DNA of 64,000 nucleotides from Limonium bicolor (GCA_023374045.1 CM041776.1:345277636-345341635), one strand, 5' to 3'. Numbered from the stretch's first letter, positions 22,131-32,925 are shown. Numbers and translations: made by a program. The notes: generated from the letters alone by a model not told the origin.

Positions 22131-22484
22131 TTAACAAAGACGTGCGAGAGTAAGGAAGCGACAGAAGTTGAGAGATGTGGGGCCGGATTGGCGATGAAAG
22201 AACGCGCCGCGCGTGTCTTCTCCCTAACCTAGGGTTTCGACTCCTCGTCGATCCCTATCCAGTTTTCTCTCCCATCTTTCGTGTCTCTTTGCTTCTATTC
22301 TGCCGTCGGGGCTTGGCGTTTTCGCTGGGGCGGCGACGCCCGCGGTTATTCGAAGTTGGTTTCTAGTGCGATTTCAGTCTCTTCGCAGTTTCTTGTTACG
22401 TCGCTGGAGGTTGGCTCGGGCCCAAGTCCGAGTTGGTGCGATTCTTGTTCTCCTCTCCGAGTTTAGGTCTCCTTTGGGGCGATT

Positions 22485-24104
22485 ATGGCTAACCAGCAGA
22501 GTTTTGTTGTCGAAGCTCCTCCCATGTTCCAGTTTCAAGCTATTGCCGAGGATGGCGAGTGTAGTATGGCGAACAGAAGAAAACGACTCCGGCCAGAAGA
22601 GAGGAATTCCCAAGGTGAGGGTTTGTCTTTGGTGGGCGGTGGTTCTAGCGGCCTGGTGGCGGGTCTCCAAGATGGGGTTTCTTTCAAAGACATTGTTGGG
22701 GTGACGCCTACCCTTGAGGTCGAGGTCGATTCGGATAGTGTCTGGTCCGAGGATGAGGACATGGAGGAAGAAATTAACCTGGTGGAGGAAGATCCATTAT
22801 GCCCTGTCATTAAGCTCCCTAAAGATGTGGAGAGAGAGGTCAGCAAAGTCTGGAGGAATGCTGTCATCGTGAAACTGTTGGGCAAAAGCTTCCCAATTCA
22901 AATCTTGTTTGAGCGACTCACGCAGAGGTGGAAGCTAGTGAACGGGTTCGAAATGGCTGCTTTAGGTAATGGCTATTTCACGGTTAATTTTGCTAACAAG
23001 CAAGATAGGGATTTTGTCTTGTCTGAAGGCCCATGGATGATTTCAGATCACTATCTCACGGTTAGAAAGTTTTCTAAAGAATTTGATACCGAATCGGAGA
23101 CACTAAAAGATCTGTGTGTGTGGGTAAACTTTCCAGATCTCAAGATTGTGTATCTTAGGGAAAGTGTTCTAGCCTTGATTGGTAACAAGATCGGCAAGGT
23201 CCAGAAAATTAGGTTAATCCGGTCGAGATTTGGGAGTATTGTTTTTGGGCGTGTTTGCATCAAAGTGGATTTGTCAAAACCCCTGGTTGGCAAATTTCGT
23301 TTTAAAAATAAGGTTCATCGGGTGGTTTATGAAGGAATTCATAGCTTATGTTTCAGATGCGGCAAATTTGGCCACCAGACCCCCGCCTGTCCCCTAAACA
23401 ACAGTGAGGTTATTCCTGAATCTGAGGGTTTCAAGGTAGTGCAGAAGACGGACCAGAGGGAAGGGAAAGAGGCAGACTTGTCTGAGAACGACCCTTTTGG
23501 CCCATGGATGAATGCCCCCAGAAGGAAGAGAGGGACTAACAAGTTCGAGAAAGCTAAGGTGGTGGAAAACCCTAAGGTCCTTGAGAATCCAAAGGTGGCA
23601 ACTATTCCTAAGTCGTCAGTCATTGATAAGGGTAAGAAACCCTTGGTTAGTCAACCGGGGAGTTCTTCTGCTAAGAAAGTGACTCGCCACAATCCAGGTA
23701 AGGCTACTCCTCCTATGGGTAATAGTTTTGCAATTCTGGATAATTTGGGTGAAGATACGGTGGAACAGACCCCTATAGCTGCCTGTGCTAACCCTAAAAT
23801 GATTGAGGATGGTTCCCCTGAGATGGATAGAGTGGTTGAGACCCCGGAGCATCTTATGGGGATGAGTTCTTCCCCTGATATGCGCTGTAAGACTCCTAAC
23901 CCTGTCAATTCTAATATCAATAATTTGGCGGTTGCTAATCCCTCTCCCCCTCCGAATTCTGGGGGTCTTGTTAAATCTCTGATTTGCACTTTTTCTGGTA
24001 ATAATGGTAATGCTGATATCTCCATGTTGCCTACTGCAGAGCTTCCTTTAGGGACTCAAAGGGTTATTTCTGAGAACAAGGAACCTCCGGATCCTGCTGC
24101 TTGA
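22485..24104 (+). CDS. LINE ORF1: DUF4283-like, CCHC zinc-knuckle protein
   Basis: A 539-residue nucleic-acid-binding protein of the LINE ribonucleoprotein. An acidic stretch (residues ~82-104) precedes a DUF4283-like region at about 118-275. Its signature lies around residues 147-185 and contains FVLSEGPWMI. A CX2CX4HX4C zinc knuckle follows (C289, C292, H297, C302). The C-terminal 230 residues are low-complexity, rich in Pro, Asn and Lys. The start is the first ATG of the frame, after a 304-nt leader. The stop is 24 nt before the ORF2 TTG codon and 27 nt before its first ATG, so ORF2 is probably translated by reinitiation. No internal stop is seen. Plant L1 ORF1 proteins of this type bind RNA; that role is inferred from the family. 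Confidence 0.92.
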   Translation: MANQQSFVVEAPPMFQFQAIAEDGECSMANRRKRLRPEERNSQGEGLSLVGGGSSGLVAGLQDGVSFKDIVGVTPTLEVEVDSDSVWSEDEDMEEEINLVEEDPLCPVIKLPKDVEREVSKVWRNAVIVKLLGKSFPIQILFERLTQRWKLVNGFEMAALGNGYFTVNFANKQDRDFVLSEGPWMISDHYLTVRKFSKEFDTESETLKDLCVWVNFPDLKIVYLRESVLALIGNKIGKVQKIRLIRSRFGSIVFGRVCIKVDLSKPLVGKFRFKNKVHRVVYEGIHSLCFRCGKFGHQTPACPLNNSEVIPESEGFKVVQKTDQREGKEADLSENDPFGPWMNAPRRKRGTNKFEKAKVVENPKVLENPKVATIPKSSVIDKGKKPLVSQPGSSSAKKVTRHNPGKATPPMGNSFAILDNLGEDTVEQTPIAACANPKMIEDGSPEMDRVVETPEHLMGMSSSPDMRCKTPNPVNSNINNLAVANPSPPPNSGGLVKSLICTFSGNNGNADISMLPTAELPLGTQRVISENKEPPDPAA

Positions 24105-24131
24105 TGTTGTTTTTGTGTCTATTATAGATTG

Positions 24132-27100
24132 ATGGTTAATTTTAAAATATTATCTTGGAATGTGTGTGGGGCTGCTAAACCTAGTTTCCTCCCTAATGTT
24201 AGAAACCTGGTGAACTTTCATCGCCCAAATGTTATTTTTGTCTGTGAACCTAGAATTAGTGGAGATAAAGCTGAGGCTGTCTGTGCTAAAATTGGGTTTT
24301 TACATCAGTATCGTGTTGAAGCTAGGGGCTTCAGTGGTGGGCTTTGGCTTTTTTGGGATAATTCTGTCTCTATTTCTATTGTGTGTTCTGCTTCCCAGTT
24401 TATTCATACTGTTATCACTTGTAATCATTCATCCTTTCACTGCACTTTTGTATATGCTAATCCTGATGATGGTACTAGGATAGCCCTATGGTCTGAGTTA
24501 TCCTCCTTGAGAAGTAGTTTCTCGGGCCCTTGGTGTTTGACTGGGGATTTCAATTCAATCTTATCTATTAATGAAAAGAAAGGCGGCATTAGGAGTATGA
24601 ACAGAGGTAGTAAAGCGTTTGTTTGTTGGTTCAGAGATAACAACTTAATAGACCTCCCTAGTAAAGGAAATGTCTTTTCCTGGACCAATAAATCTATCTT
24701 TGTCAAATTAGATAGATCAATTGTCTCACATGACTGGTTTGACTCATTCCCAGATAGTGGTTTCCACATTCTCCCTAGAACTGGTTCTGATCATTCTCCT
24801 ATCTTAACTTTCCTGGGTCAGAGCTCTCCCTTAGGCCGTGCCCCCAAACCTTTTAGACTTCAGGTGGCATGGACTACACATCCTGAGTATGACTCTTTCG
24901 TGTCCTCTATTTGGCCTGAAGATGGTCCCTTTCTGCATAAATTATCTGTTACTACTAAGGAACTCTCCCTTTGGAATAAGTCTGTTTTTGGTAATGTGTT
25001 TGCCCAAAAGAGGAAACTTATTCAAAGAATAGCTGGCATCCAGAAAGCTCTTGAGAAAAAACAATCCCTTTTTCTTAGGAATTTGGAAGTCTCCCTTTCA
25101 AAAGAGCTTGAAACTATTCTTCTTCGTGAGGAAATGATTTGGTTCCAAAAAGCTAGGGTCAATTGGCTTCAGTTTGGGGATAAAAATACCAAATATTTCC
25201 ATAGGAAAGTGCTTCTTAAGAGAGCTAAAATGAAGGTTACCTCACTTAGGGACAATGAGGGTAATATGATTACTGGTGAGGAGAATCTCATGAAGCTGGC
25301 TGTAGATTATTTTAAAGGCCTCTTCACACAGGAGCCATCTGATAGGTATCTCTCTGTTAGACATATCTTTCCTTCCTTGTCCGAAGACATTTTAGATCAA
25401 TGTAATAGCATCCCCTCTTTTGAGGAAATTGACCGCACTGTTATGAGTATGAATAGCTACAAAGCCCCTGGCCCGGATGGATTCCATGTGTGGTTTTACA
25501 AGCACCATTGGACTTTGATCAAACAAGATGTTTATAATCTGATTCTGAATTCCTTTAATTCTCACAAGATTAACCCCAATATTAATTCCACTCTTCTTTG
25601 CTTGATCCCTAAGCTGTCTACTCCTGATCTTATGAATCATTTTAGACCCATAGCTCTCTGTAACGTTACCTATAAAATCATAGCCAAAATTCTTGCCAAC
25701 AGAATTAAGGTCTTCCTTCCTGAGGTGATTTCTCCTACTCAGACAAGCTTTGTCCCTGGCAGAAGTATCCATGACAATCATATTATTATGCAAGAAATTT
25801 TCCATTCTATGAACACAGTTAGAAGGAAGAAAGGGTGGGCGGTCATCAAGATTGATCTAGAGAAAGCTTATGATAGGCTATCTTGGAGGTTCATACGTGA
25901 TACATTGAACTGCCTCAACCTGTCTTCTAGTTTTGTAGAGCTAGTAATGTCTTGTGTTGAGTCAGTCTCAATGAAGGTTTTATGGAATGGTTGTGAATCT
26001 AACCAGTTTTCCCCCTCTAGAGGCATTCGACAGGGTGACCCTTTGTCCCCTTACTTATTCGTTCTGTGTATGGAAAGATTCTCTCAAATGATAGATATTT
26101 TTGTACAAGAGGGAAGATGGGAGGCCATTAGGCTAAGTAGGAATGGACCCGAAATATCCCACCTCTTCTTTGCTGATGATTTGATTCTTCTTGGGTCTGC
26201 TTCTAGAGATAATGTTTCCAGTATAATGACTGCTTTAATGGGCTTCTGTGAGATGTCAGGAGGCAAGGTTAGCCTTGAGAAGTCCAGGATCATGTTTTCT
26301 AAAAATGTGGAGCCTGCTCTAAAAGTCAGTATCAGCAGAAATATAGGTATCCCTATTGCTGATAATCTCGGTAAGTATCTTGGTATTAATGTATACTGTG
26401 GTCGAACTCGGGATGAACATTTCAAGGACCTGCTAGACAAGGTCCAGAATAAAATTAGTGGCTGGAAAGAAAAATCTTTGTCATTTGCTGGAAGGTTAAC
26501 TCTGGTCAAATCTGTTTTAAACTCTGTGCCAGTCTTTAACATGCTGTCTCAGTCTTTACCTGTTTCTGTTTGTAACAAGCTAGACAGGTTAAGCAGAAGC
26601 TTTCTGTGGGGGCATAAAGAAACAGAAAGGAAGCTACACACAGTGGATTGGGATACAATTTGTAAACCTAGACTGGAGGGAGGGCTCGGCATTAGAAAGT
26701 CTGCAGATATGAATAGGGCCTGCTTAGCAAAGCTAAGCTGGAGGCTTCTAAAACATCAGGACAGCTTCTGGGCTAAAATCCTCCTGCACAAATACAGAAA
26801 TCCAGATCGTAAAGGAGCTTCAAGGGTCTGGAAAAGCATTATCAACAGCCGTGAACTGATTTGTGAGGGGTCCAAATGGAAACTTGGTAATGGTAAGCTA
26901 ATCAATTTCTGGAAAGATAAATGGTTAGTTGATAAACCTTTGTGTTCCTATATTTGTCCTTCAATTACCACTGATATGAATGTAACAGTGAATCATTTTT
27001 GGCAAGATGGTAGAGGTTGGGATTGGGAGTCTTTGTCTAATATCCTTCCCTCTGGTTTACTTAATTCTCTTGCTAGTAAGGCTATATTTAATGAGGAAAC

Positions 27101-28100
27101 CGATGATAGCTTGGTCTGGGCTCATCACCCTTCGGGTAATCTAACAGTTGCTTCTGTGTATGAGAAGTTCTTCACTACAGGATTAAAGGACAATTTTTGG
27201 AACTTAATCTGGAGGTTGAAGATCCCAGAAAAGGTGAAGTCCTTTCTCTGGTTGCTTGGCCATCAAAAGCTAAAGACTAAAGCTCTCCTCCATTCCAGAG
27301 GCCTACATCCGGATGATTCTTGTTCCACTTGCGGCTCCAAGGAGGATGTTATGCATGTTATGAGAGACTGTTTGGTGAGCAGAGAGGTCTGGAGGAATTT
27401 TAACATAAATCACTGCCCTGAATTCTTTGACCCGAGGATTGAAGTTAGAGACTGGATGGCAAGGAATCTCTCCAGAACCAAATGGGCTGCTGGTGCAGTG
27501 AAGGCCGACTGGAATCAAGCCTTTGCCATCACCTGTCACTCTCTGTGGTGGTGGAGAAACTTCAAATACCATAATGGAGTCAATGGTGCAGAAAAGCTGG
27601 ACTTTCTTTCTGTGGGGAGGAGAATAGCAGAGTTCACATCTCTTCCCAAGAAATCTAGTCCTCCGCACAACCCGAGATCCAATCAAGATTGCCCTGGTAA
27701 ATGGGAGCCGCCTCCTGTAGGCTGTTTCAAAATCAACACAGATGCAGCTATGCAGGCAGATGGAACAGTAGCTGCAGCGGGAGTTATCCGAGATTATCAA
27801 GGGAATTGGGTTTGTGGTTTCACCCATCAGATGGGCCGGGCCGATATTCATGAAGCAGAAAACTGGGGAGTCTTGGATGGGCTCTGTCTTGCAAAGGATA
27901 TGGGCCTTCTTAATATTGTGGCGGAAATGGACTCTATGATAGTCCATGAGCAACTCCTTCGAAGGACACTGTCAGATCTCCCGAACGAAGCCCTCATTAA
28001 GGAATGTCGTAGACTATCGTTATGTTTTTCTAGTTGCTCTTTTATTAAAATAAGTAGAGATTGTAATGGTTTAGCGGACAGTATGGCAAAATTTGCCTAG
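24132..28100 (+). CDS. LINE ORF2: endonuclease - reverse transcriptase - RNase H polyprotein
   Basis: About 1322 residues starting at ATG 24132; the TTG three bases earlier is in frame but an unlikely start. Domains: apurinic-type endonuclease (about 5-225) with SWN, CEPR, GDFNSIL and SDHSPI motifs; reverse transcriptase (about 430-720) with YKAPGPDGF, FRPIALCNVTYKIIAK, SFVPGRSIHDN, IKIDLEKAYDRLSW, GIRQGDPLSPYLF and the catalytic FADD near residue 679; a zf-RVT type segment (CSTCGSKEDVMHVMRDC); and a C-terminal RNase H (about 1197-1318) with the D, E, D, D residues in INTDAA, EAENWG, EMDS and GLADSMA. All key catalytic residues are present. It would perform target-primed reverse transcription. 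A C-terminal RNase H is known in many plant L1 elements. Confidence 0.95.
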   Translation: MVNFKILSWNVCGAAKPSFLPNVRNLVNFHRPNVIFVCEPRISGDKAEAVCAKIGFLHQYRVEARGFSGGLWLFWDNSVSISIVCSASQFIHTVITCNHSSFHCTFVYANPDDGTRIALWSELSSLRSSFSGPWCLTGDFNSILSINEKKGGIRSMNRGSKAFVCWFRDNNLIDLPSKGNVFSWTNKSIFVKLDRSIVSHDWFDSFPDSGFHILPRTGSDHSPILTFLGQSSPLGRAPKPFRLQVAWTTHPEYDSFVSSIWPEDGPFLHKLSVTTKELSLWNKSVFGNVFAQKRKLIQRIAGIQKALEKKQSLFLRNLEVSLSKELETILLREEMIWFQKARVNWLQFGDKNTKYFHRKVLLKRAKMKVTSLRDNEGNMITGEENLMKLAVDYFKGLFTQEPSDRYLSVRHIFPSLSEDILDQCNSIPSFEEIDRTVMSMNSYKAPGPDGFHVWFYKHHWTLIKQDVYNLILNSFNSHKINPNINSTLLCLIPKLSTPDLMNHFRPIALCNVTYKIIAKILANRIKVFLPEVISPTQTSFVPGRSIHDNHIIMQEIFHSMNTVRRKKGWAVIKIDLEKAYDRLSWRFIRDTLNCLNLSSSFVELVMSCVESVSMKVLWNGCESNQFSPSRGIRQGDPLSPYLFVLCMERFSQMIDIFVQEGRWEAIRLSRNGPEISHLFFADDLILLGSASRDNVSSIMTALMGFCEMSGGKVSLEKSRIMFSKNVEPALKVSISRNIGIPIADNLGKYLGINVYCGRTRDEHFKDLLDKVQNKISGWKEKSLSFAGRLTLVKSVLNSVPVFNMLSQSLPVSVCNKLDRLSRSFLWGHKETERKLHTVDWDTICKPRLEGGLGIRKSADMNRACLAKLSWRLLKHQDSFWAKILLHKYRNPDRKGASRVWKSIINSRELICEGSKWKLGNGKLINFWKDKWLVDKPLCSYICPSITTDMNVTVNHFWQDGRGWDWESLSNILPSGLLNSLASKAIFNEETDDSLVWAHHPSGNLTVASVYEKFFTTGLKDNFWNLIWRLKIPEKVKSFLWLLGHQKLKTKALLHSRGLHPDDSCSTCGSKEDVMHVMRDCLVSREVWRNFNINHCPEFFDPRIEVRDWMARNLSRTKWAAGAVKADWNQAFAITCHSLWWWRNFKYHNGVNGAEKLDFLSVGRRIAEFTSLPKKSSPPHNPRSNQDCPGKWEPPPVGCFKINTDAAMQADGTVAAAGVIRDYQGNWVCGFTHQMGRADIHEAENWGVLDGLCLAKDMGLLNIVAEMDSMIVHEQLLRRTLSDLPNEALIKECRRLSLCFSSCSFIKISRDCNGLADSMAKFA

Positions 28101-28240
28101 TCCTGCGCCAGGGGTTATGTTAGGCTTGACGCTATCCCAGATGCATGTGTAAGGTTTCTTGAGAACGATTTTCTGCCTCCGAATGGTTAATTGAATAAGA
28201 ATTTCTTTTGGAGCAAAAAAAAAGAAGTTGAGAGATGTGG

Positions 28241-28847
28241 AGCCGAATAGCTAAGTTAATTAGTAACCCTAAACGTATGACAAGCGTTATTAGGAGTATG
28301 TAAAATATAGATCATCAGTAGTTTGCCTATTGATCTCTAATAATACAGCTCTTCTTCATTTCCTTTTCTGTAAGAAAGAGAACCAATAATAGAAAGGATA
28401 AAAAAAGGGTTAATAAATAAATAGAATCTTTGACTTTATAACAACTTTAAGGGAAGAAAAGAATCAGATCATCACAGAAATGTCCCTAATTAGCCCACTT
28501 AATATAAACAAAAGGAATATATACGTAGTAGTTTGTAATAGAAAAACGACAAATGATTAAAAGTGTCCGCCCAAATTACGGCTCACTTCTGGAATCTCCG
28601 AGTATAATGCTATAATTTCCTCCGACTATGAAGCTCATAAATGCATGTGTGCGGCCTACTCATCAGCCTGTAACCTTCTTATTCATTCACTACTCATTTG
28701 ATATAAATATCCTAGTTAAAAACAAAGAATGTCAGCTGGGAGAGAGCGGTCAATAGGCTTACATATCACAAGAGAGATCGAGTTAATTGCGCACCCTGTC
28801 TTAAACACGAAACTAAACTAGTTTAAGATAATTATATAGGGATATAT
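28241..28847 (+). promoter_or_regulatory. 5' region of the WAT1-related gene with TATA-like box
   Basis: About 0.6 kb between the LINE target duplication and the ATG at 28848. A TATA-like ATATAAATAT at 28701-28710 would give a leader of roughly 110 nt. No upstream ORF of note. The LINE insertion means all promoter sequence beyond 0.6 kb has been displaced by 6 kb. Confidence 0.5.
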
Positions 28848-31113
28848 ATGGCTTCCTCCTTATCAGCCTTATGGAATAGAGCAAAACCCTATGTTGCTGT
28901 TATATTCTTGCAATTTGGTCTTGCAGGGATGGCCTTAATAGGGAAACACGCCCTAAACCAAGGTCTTAACCATTACACATTTGTTGTCTATAGACACATC
29001 ATCGCCTCTGCACTTATCGCTCCATTTGCCATTGTCCTTGAGAGGTGTATGCATATGTTATTTTTTTCTTTCTATTTTTACAATTAGTATCTTATTGAGT
29101 TTATTAAATGATGTACGCGTATAATATACACAGGAAGGTGAGGCCGAAGATGACGCCCCGCATCTTCGTGAAGATCTTACTTCTTGCCTTGGTGGAGTAA
29201 GCTTTAATTAGAAAAGAAAAAGAAAACAATTTGCCTTTAGGTTGCATGTCTTGGCCCCGTGGTCATGACCTCTGCATCGTTAAAAACCCATCATCGGTCA
29301 TCCGTTGATCAGTAGCCCTAACTCTCTCAACTCAACTACTGGGTTTCAAACCCGGCAAAGTCCCCTCTTCCTCCTCCTCCTCTCCTCAAACCTAACAAAA
29401 AAAAAACTACAACAAAAAAACAAACAAACAAAGAAAGTATAATTTGCCAATTTGCCTGCCTTTAAACATGTACGTGTGTCCTCTCGTCCATCCATATGTC
29501 TTACGCAGAAACCCAATCTACGCATTTTAAATTAGTTGAACATTCTAATTAATTACTTCGATCTTACATGATTATTAATGGATAATTGACAGTGTAAAAT
29601 TATGCCACACAGGCCGGTGATGGACCAGAACTTATACTACATTGGGATGAAATACACCTCAGCTAGTTTCACTTGTGCTCTGACCAATGTTCTACCAGCA
29701 CTGACGTTCATCATGGCTTGGATTTTCAAGTAATTAACCATTCAGTACCAATTATATATGTGACGCTTCTTTAATTTTATATCTTTGAGTTTTAGTACTA
29801 ATTAAAATTAGAAGTCAGGTAATATGATTCTCTTGATGAATCAATAATTATATAAGAAATTGGTCGGCCCCGTTCGTACGTGTTCACGAATAATTTTCCG
29901 TCGATATATATATATATATGCCCAAAAAAAAAACAAGGCTTGAGAAGGTGAACATCCGGAGCATCCATAGTCTAGCGAAAGTAGCCGGGACGGTTGTGAC
30001 TGTTGGTGGAGCAACTTTGGTTAGAGGACCCATACTTCCAACCCCATGGATCAATAACGCCGGTAATGGTGGTGGTCACGGCCACGCAGCTGTCAGTTCT
30101 ACCGCTGAAAACCCCATTAAGGGGGCTCTTATGATTGGCGGCGCATGTACTTGTTGGGCTTCCTTTGTCATACTGCAGGTAAATATACATTAATTTTACA
30201 ACAACAACCACTACTGTATATATGTTATGTTTCTGCTACCCAGCTAGTCATTATGGATTAATATTCATCTTGATATATTCAGGCTGTAACGGTTAAGAAT
30301 TACCCGGCTGAGCTTTCATTAACAGCACTAATGTGCTCTCTAGGCTCAGTTCTAGGGCTTGTTTTGGCATTGATTATGGAATGGGGAAACTGGCCCATAT
30401 GGTCAATACACCTCGACAGTAAATTACTAGCAACTGTATACAGTGTAAGTAACATATTTTAACTTACCAGCAGCAGTATTACTATAATGGGTTTTTGAGA
30501 TGTACTCATTAAAAATGTTTCAGGGAATCGTTTGTTCTGGTATGGGGTATTATTTACAAGCAGTGATCATGAGAACAAAAGGCCCAGTTTTTGTAACTGC
30601 CTTTAGCCCTTTAACTATGGTCTTAGTAGCCATATTTGGTTCCTTCTTATCCGAAACATTGTCCCTCGGAAGGTACGCCTACACCTAGCTTTATAGTACT
30701 AAATCCTTAAATCAAACGATTACTTCATCAATCTTGTATTTGGCAGGCTAGTTGGAGCACTAGTGATAGTGACTGGTTTGTATCTAGTCATTTGGGGGAA
30801 AAGCAAAGACACACAGCAAACTCCAGTATCACTTGGCAGTACTGCTGAATTAATGATCCTACCTGTTGATGCTCCACAATCTTCCACTGCTAAGGATAAT
30901 AACAAGAATTCAATCGACAGGTCTGATCATCATCTCAATGTTGCCATCCCTACTGAAAAAAATGAGGAAGTTTCTGTGGATTCAATGGACCATTCGGATG
31001 TCAACATTACTGTTACTGAAAGAAGTGAGGAAGCCGCGGCTAAAGAGAATTCAATTGACCGGCCATCTGATGTTAGAATCACCGTTAGCGAAATAAATAC
31101 ATCCTCTGTATGA
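28848..31113 (+). CDS. WAT1-related (nodulin MtN21/EamA) transporter, seven exons
   Basis: Exons by GT-AG and phase: 28848-29044, 29134-29196, 29613-29729, 29938-30178, 30283-30444, 30524-30672, 30747-31113. Joined length is 1296 nt, a 431-residue protein with no internal stop. The two EamA repeats lie at about 10-150 and 185-330 with ten predicted hydrophobic segments. Family signatures visible are GKHALNQG, FVVYRH, PVMDQNLYYIGMKYTSASF, NVLPALTFIMAW, SGMGYYLQ and GPVFVTAFSPL. WAT1 itself is a tonoplast auxin exporter, and related members carry amino acids or other metabolites across membranes. The substrate here is unknown. The C-terminal tail (about 335-431) is longer than usual and contains three degenerate repeats. 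Intron 2 holds a SINE-like insertion. The intact reading frame suggests a functional gene. Confidence 0.93.
29237..29447 (+). mobile_element. tRNA-derived SINE-like insertion in WAT1 intron 2
   Basis: Starts GGTTGCATGTCTTGGCC with an A-box-like GGCCCCGTGGTCATGACC and a B-box-like GGGTTTCAAACCCGG about 80 nt later. It then runs into pyrimidine-rich and A-rich tail sequence ending in CAAAAAAACAAACAAAC. Flanks share CAATTTGCCT (29227-29236 and 29448-29457) as a putative TSD. The pol III-like box layout plus A-rich tail fits a SINE. It has no tRNA cloverleaf, so it is not a tRNA gene. Confidence 0.6.
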
Positions 31114-31547
31114 AGTGAATATACTACTATATATAGTACGTACATTTTAGATGTTAGATGAGATATAGCATATGTAGTCTCGACCGTAGCAGATAAATAT
31201 TTATACACTGGTTTGCGAAAACCACTTCATCCCTGACTTAATTTCCAGATGTAGTAATAGGCAATAGGTGTGCTATACTCATAGCTTTTATACATTCATC
31301 AAAGTTGAGTGATTCTAGTAGTTCTATATATACTAGCATAGAAAAAGTGATTGTTCAATTGCTTCGTCAGAGTGGCGATCACTTTGACGCGAACTTTTCT
31401 TCCTCTGCGACGTGGGCTAGTAAGTCTAACATTGGGCCTAACTGAAATTGATGGTTTACAGCAGGCCCAATTTGGTATTAGCAACTCACGAATTATGTAC
31501 AACAGCGTAGTATAATTGAAGCCCAAAAACTGAACTTAGCAACATGT
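31114..31547. other. 3' flank of WAT1-related gene
   Basis: Probable 3'UTR and short intergenic DNA. I see no gene or repeat with clear ends here. Confidence 0.5.
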
Positions 31548-31804
31548 GGCCCTATTCTTTTGCACCCCATTCAGCTAGTTTATGTACTATCAGCTGGATT
31601 AATCACCTCAATGTATTCTTTTACAATCAGCTGTCAGTCAATATCAGCTATCAGCTAGTAGCTATTTAAACTCAAATTGTCTCTCATGTTCAACTAGTTT
31701 AATATGTTAGACTAGGTTGACCAATTCAGCACATTCTTTTACAATCAGCTATCAGTCAATATCAGCTAGTATAAACTGTCAGCTAGATACAAAAGAATGG
31801 GGCC
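31548..31804. mobile_element. MITE with GGCCC(T/C)ATTCTTTTG TIRs
   Basis: A 257-bp element with TIRs GGCCCTATTCTTTTG and CAAAAGAATGGGGCC. The interior has repeated TATCAGCTAG/ACAATCAGCT subterminal motifs in both halves. A clean TSD is not seen, so the superfamily is undetermined. Confidence 0.65.
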
Positions 31805-31886
31805 TTAGTCAACTTAGTTGTTGAGAACTGAGAATGAGAGACACCTTCCTCGTTAACCTACAATTTCGAACAACGCAAATTCTACC

Positions 31887-32757
31887 CTGCGGGCAGCCAG
31901 CGTGAAGATAGGTATGGGATGTTGATTTGCTGACTGGGCTGCCTTTTTAGTATATTAACTTTAAATTGCTGTAACTTTTAATTATAAGTCCAAAATGAAA
32001 AAAAATTATATCATTATTCACCTAAATTCAAGCTCTTTAAAATAAGACCAGTCATGGATATGTTTTGACAACTTTGAAAAAAATTATTTTACATGTATAT
32101 GATAATATATTAAATCATAATATAATTCATTAATTTTGATATAATGAATCATTAAAATTGATATTATGATTCATTAACTGATAAGTGGTGAATTAGATAA
32201 TAAACTTCGGAACCGATAAAAATCATTTTTATTTTGTATTGTATTATTGTTGTATGGTGTATTTTAAACCTTATATGGTGAATCATGTATTTTTCTTATA
32301 CCAAATATTGTTATGTTGTATTATTGTTTAAAATTTTTATTTTTATGTTTTACTGATGATACACTAGAATGATGTTACGATTCATTAAATTTGATATTAT
32401 GATTCATTGAAGTTGGTAATATGATTCGTTAACTAATAAGTAGTGAATTAAATAACAAACTTCGGAACAAATACTGGATCATTATTATTTTGTGGTGTAT
32501 TATTAATGTTATTTGGTGTATTTTAAACGGTATGTGGTGAATCATAAGTGTTAAACTTCTCAAAACATATTCATGTCTGGTCTTGTTTTGAAGAGTTTGA
32601 ATTTAGATGAACAATGGTGTAAAAATTTTTAATTTTGGACTTATATTTTAAAAGATACAATAATTTAAAGTTAATATATCAAAAAAACAATCCAGTCAGC
32701 AGCTGACTAGACTGCCAACACATGTGTTCGCACCTTGTTAAGCGCGGGCGGCTCGCA
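31887..32757. mobile_element. Foldback / Mutator-like non-autonomous element (871 bp)
   Basis: Both ends form a long imperfect inverted repeat, about 250 bp per arm: left CTGCGGGCAGCC..., right end reverse complement TGCGAGCCGCCCGCG.... Inner blocks such as AGCTCTTTAAAATAAGACC are mirrored near 32585. Flanks AATTCTACC and CAATCTACC resemble a 9-bp TSD with mismatches, which suggests a MULE-type element. There is no coding region. The block with GAATTTAGATGAACAATG recurs near 50400 and in other elements of this window. Confidence 0.65.
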
Positions 32758-32925
32758 CAATCTACCGTCTGTTCGAAATAGTTATTACTTTTTTTTTTGA
32801 AAAACGAACAAATAGTTATTACACTATCGAACAAACCTCGTACATGACAATATCACCTGACTGAATAACTTTTATTGTTTGTTTTCAAAAAACAAAAAAG
32901 ACTGAATAACTTTTATTGTAAACTA

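Larger units (their letters stand above)
22181..28222 (+). mobile_element. Full-length intact L1-type LINE with perfect TSD
   Basis: A 6042-bp LINE flanked by an identical 18-bp TSD starting AGAAGTTGAG (22163-22180 and 28223-28240). It has a GC-rich 5'UTR of 304 bp, two undisrupted ORFs and a 3'UTR of about 120 bp ending in an A-run. The identical TSD and open ORFs suggest a recent insertion and possibly mobile competence. Its ORF1 is of the DUF4283/CCHC type, a different lineage from the RRM-type copies at 1-20.6 kb. Confidence 0.93.

Noticed and set aside
27303..27953. 216-codon open frame antisense to LINE ORF2
   Set aside because: A shadow of the RNase H and zinc region of ORF2. No family features.
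29237..29447. tRNA gene in the WAT1 intron
   Set aside because: Only A-box- and B-box-like parts are present. There is no cloverleaf, and an A-rich tail with flanking duplication fits a SINE.
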